A stretch of 5,715 nt of DNA from Bacillota bacterium (GTDB lineage: Bacteria; Bacillota; Sulfobacillia; Symbiobacteriales; Symbiobacteriaceae), in assembly GCA_028287415.1 (NCBI GenBank), contig JAQBPS010000286.1:1-5715 (forward strand), written 5' to 3'. The position numbers and the translations under genes are program-made. Below, in pieces: positions 1 through 5,045 of the stretch (its first letter is position 1; each line of letters begins with the position of its first letter). The notes beneath the pieces are model-generated. The model saw nothing but the letters and a program-made list of their open reading frames with translations. It made no database searches and had not been told where the DNA came from.

Positions 1-68
1 AGATCGAAGCCCTGAAAACCGAAAGGGGGCAATCCAATGCGGTGGCCGGACAGCGTCACGATCGTTGA
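1..68 (+). CDS. 3' end of an upstream gene, possibly a CaiB/BaiF family CoA-transferase (partial)
   Basis: Reading from base 3, an open frame runs into the window and stops at TGA 66-68, giving about 21 C-terminal residues that begin Ile-Glu-Ala-Leu-Lys-Thr-Glu-Arg-Gly. Class III (CaiB/BaiF) CoA-transferases commonly end in a helix of the form 'EIEALKAEGVI', which is the reason for the call. Here the frame runs past that point for about a dozen residues and overlaps the next gene's first 32 bases. Such overlap is common in operons and suggests translational coupling. A CoA-transferase next to an HMG-CoA lyase-family gene makes pathway sense, because it would supply the acyl-CoA substrate. The evidence is only a short tail. 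A second frame (from base 2) is also open here, so the assignment is tentative. Confidence 0.4.
   Translation, partial: IEALKTERGQSNAVAGQRHDR
23..29 (+). promoter_or_regulatory. Ribosome binding site of the lyase gene
   Basis: A purine-rich AAGGGGG lies 7 bases before the ATG at 37-39. It lies inside the end of the upstream reading frame and supports this ATG as the lyase start. Confidence 0.6.
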
Positions 69-924
69 GGTCGGACCTCGGGACGGGTTGCAGGACCAGC
101 AAGTCATCCTCCCCACGGAAGCCAAGCTGCGCTTCATTCAACTACTGGCCGCTGCGGGATTCCGGCGAATCGAGGCGACCTCCTTCACACACCCCAAGTG
201 GATTCCACCGCTGGCCGATGCCGATGCGTTGGCGGCCGGATTGGGCGCCATTCACGGCCCCGCCGGAGCGATCACCTGGAGCGCGCTCATTCCCAATCAG
301 CGAGGGTATGATCGGGCGCACGCTGCCGGGATCCACGAAGTGACCCTGGTGGTCTCTGCCAGTGAGAGCCACAACAAGGCCAACATCAACCGCAGTGTCG
401 CCGAATCGCTGGCCGGCTTCCGGGAGATTACCCAGCACGCGCGACGGGATGGCATTCGGGTGCGCGGCGCAATCGCCACCGCATTCGGCTGCCCCTTTGA
501 AGGGGCGGTACCGCCCCAGCAGGTAATCGCCATCGCCCGTGCCTATGGCGAGATGGGTGTCGACGAGCTCTGCCTGGCCGACACCATTGGATCCGGGCAG
601 CCACGTCAGGTCTTTGAACTCTTTGAAGCGGCGGCCGCAGCGTGCCCGCAGATTCCTCTGGCCGCTCACTTCCACGACCGCCGGGGCTATGGTCTGCCCA
701 ACGTGCTGGCCGCCCTGGCGGCGGGGGCGACCGTGTTTGACAGTTCCGTAGGGGGGCTGGGCGGATGCCCATACGCACCGGGCGCGCCGGGGAACATTTC
801 CACCCGAGCGATTGTGGCATTTATGGCCGATATGGGCGTGAAGACCGGAATCGATCTGGATGGCGTGGCGGCAGCGGAGCACCAGGTTTTGCAAATGCTC
901 CGGGAAACGGCGACACCACACTAA
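37..924 (+). CDS. HMG-CoA lyase family protein (hydroxymethylglutaryl-CoA or citramalyl-CoA-type lyase)
   Basis: A 295-residue TIM-barrel lyase of the HMGL-like/DRE-TIM family, close to the usual length of about 300. These enzymes use a divalent metal to cleave a 3-hydroxyacyl-CoA into acetyl-CoA (or propionyl-CoA) and a keto acid in the cytoplasm. Visible motifs, in order: EVGPRDGLQ at residues 11-19, with catalytic-type Arg15 and metal-ligand Asp16; IEATSF at 45-50, with Glu46; SASESHNKANIN at 107-118; DTIGSGQP at 182-189; HFHD at 211-214, with metal-binding His211 and His213; and the signature GLGGCPYAPGAPGN at 240-253, with catalytic Cys244 and Asn253. The full set argues for an active enzyme. 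True HMG-CoA lyases usually follow the Asn with Ala-Thr-Glu-Asp. Here it is Ile-Ser-Thr-Arg-Ala, so the substrate may differ. The ATG has a good ribosome binding site, and the gene is followed after 13 bases by a TRAP transporter operon. That context suggests catabolism of an imported carboxylic acid, such as citramalate or a related branched acid, rather than leucine degradation. The family call is firm; the substrate is not. Confidence 0.93.
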   Translation: MRWPDSVTIVEVGPRDGLQDQQVILPTEAKLRFIQLLAAAGFRRIEATSFTHPKWIPPLADADALAAGLGAIHGPAGAITWSALIPNQRGYDRAHAAGIHEVTLVVSASESHNKANINRSVAESLAGFREITQHARRDGIRVRGAIATAFGCPFEGAVPPQQVIAIARAYGEMGVDELCLADTIGSGQPRQVFELFEAAAAACPQIPLAAHFHDRRGYGLPNVLAALAAGATVFDSSVGGLGGCPYAPGAPGNISTRAIVAFMADMGVKTGIDLDGVAAAEHQVLQMLRETATPH

Positions 925-930
925 GGAGGA
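923..930 (+). promoter_or_regulatory. Strong ribosome binding site that fixes the TTG start of dctP
   Basis: AAGGAGGA overlaps the lyase stop codon (TAA 922-924) and lies 7 bases before TTG 938-940. It is the best Shine-Dalgarno match in the window. It places the dctP start at 938 rather than at an in-frame ATG at 860, which lies inside the lyase gene. Confidence 0.85.
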
Positions 931-937
931 GACGCAG

Positions 938-1978
938 TTGAAAAGAATCCTTTCGCTGAACATCGCGCTCGCCCTTACACTTTCCCTCATCGCCGGCTGC
1001 TCCGGCGGGAACAAATCCAACGGGCAGACCACGGCACCGGCACCGGACAAGACAGCAGCATCCACTGGGAAACTGGTGCTCAAGTTCGCCACCACCGACG
1101 AGGATAACGGCGTTGACCACATCATCACGCAGCAGTTCAAGCAGCGCCTGGTGGAGCTGAGCGGCGGCAAGATGGATGTAGACCTGTTCATGGCAGGGCA
1201 GATGGGCGATGAGAAGCAGGCCCTCGAGCTAATGAAGATGGGCGAACTGGACGTTGGGTACAACGCCATCCAGGGTGACCTGTACTATAAGGACCTGAGT
1301 GCGATCTCGATCCCGTTCGTCTTCCCGGATGTGGACGCCATGGACCGGTTCATGGCGGGTCCCGTGGGCGACAAGATCAAGCAGGCGCTCCTTGAGAAGG
1401 GCGGCGTCCGTTACGAGGGCATGTTCGACTTCGGGGCCCGCTACTTCACCTCCAACAAGCCATTCAAGACCCCTGCGGAAATGAAGGGGATCAAGATCCG
1501 GCTGCCCCAGATCCAGAGTTGGATCGACATCTTCAAGGAGATCGGCGCTGCCCCGACCCCGATCGCCGCCACCGAGATCGTCACCGCCCTGAAGACCGGC
1601 ACCGTTGACGGGCAGGAGAACTTCCTCTCCAACATCGCCGGCCGGCAGATGTGGGAGTATCAGAAGTACCTCATCGCGACGAAGCATGTCAGCCTGCCGC
1701 AGACATGGCTGGTGAGCGAGAAGGCCTTCCAGAAGCTCTCTGCCGATCAGAAGCAGTGGCTCGAGCAGGCGATCAAGGAGGCCATCGCCTTTGAGCGCCC
1801 GCAAGTGGAGCAACTGAACGCGGGGTTCATCAAGCAGTGCACCGACAAGGGCATGACCCTCATTGAGCCCGACCGTGCCGCCTTCGTGAAGGCTGCCCAG
1901 CCGGCGATCGACAAGAGCCTGAAGGGCATGGCGCCCGGCGTCCAGGAAGCCGCACAGGCCGCCATCAAGGGAAAATAG
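938..1978 (+). CDS. dctP: TRAP transporter substrate-binding lipoprotein, DctP family
   Basis: A 346-residue extracytoplasmic solute receptor of a tripartite ATP-independent periplasmic (TRAP) transporter. It captures a carboxylate and hands it to the DctQ-DctM membrane complex. The TTG start gives a classic lipoprotein signal: Lys2-Arg3, a hydrophobic stretch, then Leu-Ile-Ala-Gly-Cys with Cys21 as the likely lipidated residue, followed by a Gly/Ser/Thr/Ala/Pro-rich linker to about residue 45. Membrane anchoring suits a cell without a periplasm. The mature domain shows DctP hallmarks: KFATTDEDNG near the mature start, FMAGQMGDEKQALELMKMGELDVG, the conserved FGARYFTSNKPF with Arg168, KIRLPQ with Arg188 (the position that normally salt-bridges the ligand carboxylate), and TGTVDGQEN with Asp224 to Asn228. 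Retention of Arg188 supports an organic acid ligand. The following dctQ ATG begins one base after this stop. The exact ligand cannot be read from the sequence. Confidence 0.94.
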   Translation: MKRILSLNIALALTLSLIAGCSGGNKSNGQTTAPAPDKTAASTGKLVLKFATTDEDNGVDHIITQQFKQRLVELSGGKMDVDLFMAGQMGDEKQALELMKMGELDVGYNAIQGDLYYKDLSAISIPFVFPDVDAMDRFMAGPVGDKIKQALLEKGGVRYEGMFDFGARYFTSNKPFKTPAEMKGIKIRLPQIQSWIDIFKEIGAAPTPIAATEIVTALKTGTVDGQENFLSNIAGRQMWEYQKYLIATKHVSLPQTWLVSEKAFQKLSADQKQWLEQAIKEAIAFERPQVEQLNAGFIKQCTDKGMTLIEPDRAAFVKAAQPAIDKSLKGMAPGVQEAAQAAIKGK

Positions 1979-1979
1979 C

Positions 1980-2468
1980 ATGCGCAACATACTCGAGCAG
2001 CTCGAACGTGGCCTGACGGCGCTCGTTGCCGTGGGGATGATCCTGCTCTTCGGCGTGATCTTACTGGCCGTCTTCTTCCGGTATGTGCTGTCCCTCCCGC
2101 TCACCTGGAGCGAGGAGACCGTCCAGATGCTGAGCATCTGGATGGTCCTGCTGGGCGCAGCGGTGGCGGTGGGCAGGTCTGAGCACCTGCGGGTGGACGT
2201 GCTGGATCGCTATCTCGCCCGCTGGTCCGCCCGCAGCAAGGCCCCTTTGCAGCTGCTGCTCATTCTCTGCGAGGCGCTCTTCGCCTGGAGCCTGCTGGTA
2301 GGCGGCTGGTTCATGGCCCAGGACCGGTGGGACGTCCCGCAGACCACGATCCCCTTGAACCAGGGATGGGTCTACATCGCAGCGCCCGTCGCTGCCGGCG
2401 TGATGCTGGTATTCTTGTTTGTTCAGGCCTGGGACCAGGTAAAGCTCATGTTCGGGCACAGGGGGTAA
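1980..2468 (+). CDS. dctQ: TRAP transporter small permease subunit, DctQ family
   Basis: A 162-residue integral membrane protein, typical DctQ size. It is the small subunit that pairs with DctM and is thought to help dock the loaded binding protein. Four hydrophobic segments are visible, at about residues 12-36, 48-65, 88-112 and 129-149. The family motif is clear: Phe33-Arg34-Tyr35, then Pro-Leu-Thr-Trp-Ser-Glu-Glu (residues 40-46), followed by a helix with VGRSEHLRVDV. The ATG lies one base after the dctP stop and 7 bases after an AAGGGA (1967-1972) inside the end of dctP. Production is therefore tightly coupled to the binding protein. The order P-Q-M with separate Q and M genes is the standard unfused TRAP layout. 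Confidence 0.94.
   Translation: MRNILEQLERGLTALVAVGMILLFGVILLAVFFRYVLSLPLTWSEETVQMLSIWMVLLGAAVAVGRSEHLRVDVLDRYLARWSARSKAPLQLLLILCEALFAWSLLVGGWFMAQDRWDVPQTTIPLNQGWVYIAAPVAAGVMLVFLFVQAWDQVKLMFGHRG
2460..2465 (+). promoter_or_regulatory. Ribosome binding site deciding the GTG start of dctM
   Basis: AGGGGG at the very end of dctQ lies 7 bases before GTG 2473-2475. The nearby ATG at 2480 is out of frame, so GTG is the supported start. Confidence 0.65.
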
Positions 2469-2472
2469 AGGC

Positions 2473-3762
2473 GTGTTATATGCTGTACTCGGGATCTCAC
2501 TGGTAGTCCTGCTCCTTGGGGGTCTGCCCGCTGCCTTCGCCCTGGGCTTCAGTTCCGAAATCTACCTGGCCATGCAGCGTGGGGTGCACGCCATCCCCTG
2601 GGCCATCCTGGCCCAGCGCACGGTTTACGGGCTGAACAACTTCAGCCTGCTGGCCATCCCCCTTTTCCTGCTGGTGGGCCACATTATGAATGAATCCGGC
2701 ATGACCAACCGCCTCTTCGGCTTCGCCCGGGCCCTTGTGGGGCCGATGCGGGGCGGCCTCGGGCAGGTAACCGTCGTCTCCGGCATCATCATGGCCGGCA
2801 TGTCCGGCTCGGCGGTGGCTGATGCCGCAGGCCTGGGATCGGTCGCCATCGACGCCATGGCGGAACAGGGCTACGACAAGGACTTCGCCACCGGGCTCGT
2901 CGCCGGCGTCTCACTGATGGGGCCGATCATTCCCCCGAGCGTCCCGGCGGTGCTCTACGCCATTCTGGCGGGCGTCTCCGTCAACGGCCTGCTCATCGCC
3001 GGCATCATTCCCGGGCTCCTGATGGGCCTTGCCTTTATGGTCTACGTCGCAGTGGTGGCCCACCGCAGGAACTTCCCCATCGGCGCGCACCTGACCTGGC
3101 AGACCGTGTGGCAGGGGCTGCGGCAGGGGTTCCTCCCGCTCATGACCCCGGTTTTACTGATCGGCGGCATGCTAAAGGGGATCTTCACGGCGACCGAGGC
3201 TGCGGCCGTTGCTGCGCTGTGGGCCGTCCTGGTTGCGACGCTGGTTTACCGCTCGCTCAGCCTGGCCAAGCTGTGGGCGATCTTCAAGAAGACCGCCATC
3301 GACAGCGCCGTCGTCATGTTCATTCTGGGCGTCTCGAACATCTATACCTGGCTGCTGACCAGTGCCCGCATTCCGCAACTGCTTTCCACGCAGATCTTTG
3401 CCTGGACGCATAACTACGCCCTGGTGCTGCTGTTGATCACGCTCCTGCTGCTGTTGCTGGGCTGCTTCGTCTCGTCCACGGTTTCGATCAACCTGCTGAC
3501 GCCCATCGTGGTGCCGTTAATCGTGGCCGTGGGGGGCGACCCGCTCTTCTTCGGGGTCTTCATGATCCTGGTCCTGATGATCGGCGAACTGACGCCGCCC
3601 TTCGGTATGGTGCTGTTCGCCCTGATGCGGGTGACTGGCTTCTCCCTGAACCGTGTCGTAAAGGCCTCGCTCCCGTTTTATATCCCGGTCATTGTCGTAA
3701 TCGTGCTCTGTGCGATCTTCCCCGCCATCGTGACCTGGCTGCCGCACCTGCTGGTCAACTAG
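2473..3762 (+). CDS. dctM: TRAP transporter large permease subunit, DctM family
   Basis: A 429-residue, highly hydrophobic protein of normal DctM length (about 425-435), expected to have about 12 membrane segments. It is the ion-coupled channel of the TRAP system and moves the substrate inward using a sodium (or proton) gradient. Family motifs: NNFSLLAIPLFLLVGHIMNESG near residues 55-76; a glycine-rich region reading MAGMSGSAVADAAGLG from about residue 107; GPIIPPSVPAVLY around 150-162, with Pro154-Pro155-Ser156; an AGIIPG shortly after; and, towards the C-terminus, IGELTPPFGMVLFALM. These Gly/Ser/Pro stretches mark the two elevator-type transport repeats. The GTG start is 4 bases after the dctQ stop. 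No truncation or frameshift is visible. This appears to be the last gene of the operon, since the next 100 or so bases become AT-richer and non-coding in character. Confidence 0.95.
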   Translation: MLYAVLGISLVVLLLGGLPAAFALGFSSEIYLAMQRGVHAIPWAILAQRTVYGLNNFSLLAIPLFLLVGHIMNESGMTNRLFGFARALVGPMRGGLGQVTVVSGIIMAGMSGSAVADAAGLGSVAIDAMAEQGYDKDFATGLVAGVSLMGPIIPPSVPAVLYAILAGVSVNGLLIAGIIPGLLMGLAFMVYVAVVAHRRNFPIGAHLTWQTVWQGLRQGFLPLMTPVLLIGGMLKGIFTATEAAAVAALWAVLVATLVYRSLSLAKLWAIFKKTAIDSAVVMFILGVSNIYTWLLTSARIPQLLSTQIFAWTHNYALVLLLITLLLLLLGCFVSSTVSINLLTPIVVPLIVAVGGDPLFFGVFMILVLMIGELTPPFGMVLFALMRVTGFSLNRVVKASLPFYIPVIVVIVLCAIFPAIVTWLPHLLVN

Positions 3763-3772
3763 CGAAAGGCTA

Positions 3773-3802
3773 TTGCTTAACTGCTGCCAGCGGGTTTATA
3801 CT
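3773..3802 (+). promoter_or_regulatory. Candidate sigma-A-type promoter for the exporter gene
   Basis: TTGCTT (3773-3778), an 18-base spacer, then TATACT (3797-3802). The -10 box is a near-perfect match; the -35 matches three of six consensus bases. It lies just after the dctM stop in AT-richer sequence and would start transcription near 3808. This is a by-eye prediction. Confidence 0.4.
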
Positions 3803-3829
3803 ATTGGGCGAATCGGAAGGGGGTGGCTA

Positions 3830-3853
3830 CGGCAGAAGACGCATCTTCTGCCG
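3830..3853 (+). promoter_or_regulatory. Perfect 10-bp hairpin in the leader between dctM and the exporter gene
   Basis: CGGCAGAAGA (3830-3839) and TCTTCTGCCG (3844-3853) are exact reverse complements around a 4-base CGCA loop. No T-run follows on either strand, so it is a poor intrinsic terminator. It lies about 22 bases after the predicted transcription start and 6 bases before a GTG start candidate. It could be a weak operon-end terminator, an mRNA-protecting 3' hairpin, a repressor operator or a leader that gates translation. The structure is certain; its role is not. Confidence 0.55.
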
Positions 3854-3859
3854 AGTCCT

Positions 3860-4978
3860 GTGATAAATCAATTCTGTAAATCTATCGGTCACCATCAGGT
3901 TGATAAAATACCATGGCGACATGAACAAGCTATACGATTACTCAAAATGTCCCTGGCAGCTGGTTTGGCGTGGTACCTGGCCTTGCTTGTAGTACCGCAC
4001 CAGAATCCTTACTTTGCGCCCCTGGCCGTCGTGATCACTTTTCAGGCGACGGTCGCGGATACAGTGGCAAAAGCGTGGTATCGGATCGCAGGCATCGCTG
4101 GCGGTGTGGCGGTCTGCCTGTTGATCAGCCATGGACTGCATGTGGGAGCGGTTACGGTCGGACTGGCCGTTTTGGTTGGTGTGGCGCTCTCGACCGCACT
4201 GCACCTTGATCCACAAATTACGTCGCAGGTGGGCGTTACGGTGGTGATGGTGCTGGCGTCCAGCAGCACGCCGCATTACGCGGAATACCGTATCTTTGAA
4301 TCACTGCTGGGTGCAGTTGTCGGTTTGGTTGTGAACGCCCTCGTTATGCCACCAAACGGTGTCCCGCTCGCGGAGAAGCGGATTTTGGCGATAGCGGACT
4401 TGCTTGCTGCGAGCCTCTTAAACCTGTCCCATGCGGCACAATCGGCGCGTCGCGCATCGGTTCAACCGATAGCCAGGGAAATCGAAGTGCGAATGCGCAG
4501 TGCGTTTCAGGCGTTGCGAGCAGCGGAAGCCAGCACGAAGCTGAACCCGTTCTTACAGACCGGACGGGCCAGGTTAAGCCAACTGGCCGTGGCACTGGGC
4601 GAGCTGGAGAAGGTCGGTATTCAAGTGAGGGGCATTGCGCGGGGATTGCACGACCTGGCACCAGGCATCGATTGCTGCCAGGCTGGTCTGGATGATGCTT
4701 TGAAGGATACGGCAGCCTGTGTGGTTGCGTTCCGTCGGGCTGTCGCGAACCCTTCTGATGAAACGTTCCAGCTGGTGGCGGTTGCTGTTGCCGAAGCGCG
4801 TATGAGCCAGGTGGATTGCCTGTCTTACCTGAAAGAGACGGCGTCGCTGACGGAGCTGCGTGATTTGGGTGCGATCCTCGCTGATTTAGACCGCATCCTT
4901 ACAGAGGTCTGTGTCGATCTACGGAATCACCGTGGACGGGTGGTCGTTGATCACCTGATAGCTTACGGCTATGATTAA
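3860..4978 (+). CDS. FUSC / aromatic acid exporter (ArAE) family membrane protein
   Basis: Using GTG 3860 the product has 372 residues. The N-terminal half holds about six membrane segments (roughly residues 30-45, 53-69, 77-94, 97-114, 124-137 and 147-165). The C-terminal half (about 170-372) is a soluble, Ala/Leu/Arg-rich helical domain, likely cytoplasmic. The layout fits half-size FUSC/ArAE proteins of Gram-positive bacteria. Family-like features are NPYFAPLAVVITFQATV after the first helix, YRIAGIAGG at the third, and the sixth helix ESLLGAVVGLVVNALVMPP. Relatives such as E. coli AaeB export aromatic carboxylic acids, but many family members have no known substrate. The start is uncertain. 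The frame is open back to TTG 3773, but that start would overlap the predicted promoter and hairpin. ATG 3947 (343 residues) would begin right at the first membrane helix. None has a good ribosome binding site. Codon choice is less GC-rich than in the TRAP genes, suggesting a separate history or lower expression. The family call is fairly confident, function only general. Confidence 0.8.
   Translation: MINQFCKSIGHHQVDKIPWRHEQAIRLLKMSLAAGLAWYLALLVVPHQNPYFAPLAVVITFQATVADTVAKAWYRIAGIAGGVAVCLLISHGLHVGAVTVGLAVLVGVALSTALHLDPQITSQVGVTVVMVLASSSTPHYAEYRIFESLLGAVVGLVVNALVMPPNGVPLAEKRILAIADLLAASLLNLSHAAQSARRASVQPIAREIEVRMRSAFQALRAAEASTKLNPFLQTGRARLSQLAVALGELEKVGIQVRGIARGLHDLAPGIDCCQAGLDDALKDTAACVVAFRRAVANPSDETFQLVAVAVAEARMSQVDCLSYLKETASLTELRDLGAILADLDRILTEVCVDLRNHRGRVVVDHLIAYGYD
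3901..3909 (+). promoter_or_regulatory. Possible extended -10 promoter element
   Basis: TGATAAAAT matches the extended -10 form TGnTATAAT except for one base. No good -35 lies 16-18 bases upstream. If used, transcription would begin near 3916 and only the ATG at 3947 could serve as the start. This is weak evidence on its own. Confidence 0.2.
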
Positions 4979-4979
4979 C

Positions 4980-4997
4980 GTCGTGGTCCGGCACGAC
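4980..4997 (+). other. Small 6-bp hairpin next to the terminator
   Basis: GTCGTG (4980-4985) and CACGAC (4992-4997) are exact reverse complements around a 6-base loop. The element begins one base after the exporter stop codon and abuts the large inverted repeat. It may be an accessory stem of the same termination or mRNA-end structure, or chance. Confidence 0.3.
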
Positions 4998-4998
4998 A

Positions 4999-5029
4999 AA
5001 GGGCGCCATGGTTTAACCATGGCGCCCTT
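4999..5029. terminator. Probable bidirectional terminator between convergent genes
   Basis: AAGGGCGCCATGGTT (4999-5013) and AACCATGGCGCCCTT (5015-5029) are exact reverse complements around one base. In practice this is a 13-bp GC-rich stem with a 5-base TTTAA loop. It lies in the 67-base gap between two genes that end toward each other, the expected place for a shared terminator. T-tracts are short: on the minus strand the stem ends CCCTTTGTC, on the plus strand CCCTTGATC. Efficiency as a classical intrinsic terminator may therefore be modest. No other terminator is visible for either gene. Confidence 0.75.
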
Positions 5030-5045
5030 GATCGTAATCGTTAGG

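Noticed and set aside
860..937. N-terminal extension of dctP from the ATG at 860
   Set aside because: It would overlap the lyase by 65 bases and put 26 Arg/Lys/Gln-rich residues before a perfect lipoprotein signal. The AAGGAGGA and TTG at 938 explain the start better.
142..1269. A 375-codon open frame on the minus strand across the lyase and dctP
   Set aside because: It lies antisense to two genes with clear family motifs. Its translation is rich in Ser, Arg, Cys and Pro with no domain, as expected from GC-biased codons read backwards.
1229..2137. A 302-codon minus-strand open frame across dctP and dctQ
   Set aside because: It is a shadow of dctP. Its low-complexity Leu/Gly/Asp/Arg composition mirrors the GC-rich third positions of the real gene.
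3830..3853. Hairpin as a guanidine, fluoride or other known riboswitch
   Set aside because: I looked for conserved riboswitch cores (paired ACGR loops of the mini-ykkC type, the GAUGG and CUGAUGA core of the fluoride class) and found none. Only a simple stem-loop is supported.
3830..3853. Hairpin as a strong intrinsic terminator of the dct operon
   Set aside because: No T-run follows the stem in either direction, and it lies downstream of a promoter-like element that appears to serve the next gene.
3773..3859. TTG 3773 as the start of the exporter
   Set aside because: The frame is open, but the encoded residues look non-coding (Cys, Trp and Arg-rich, no family match). The AAAGG is only 3 bases away, and the region holds a promoter-like pair and a perfect hairpin. 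It cannot be fully excluded.
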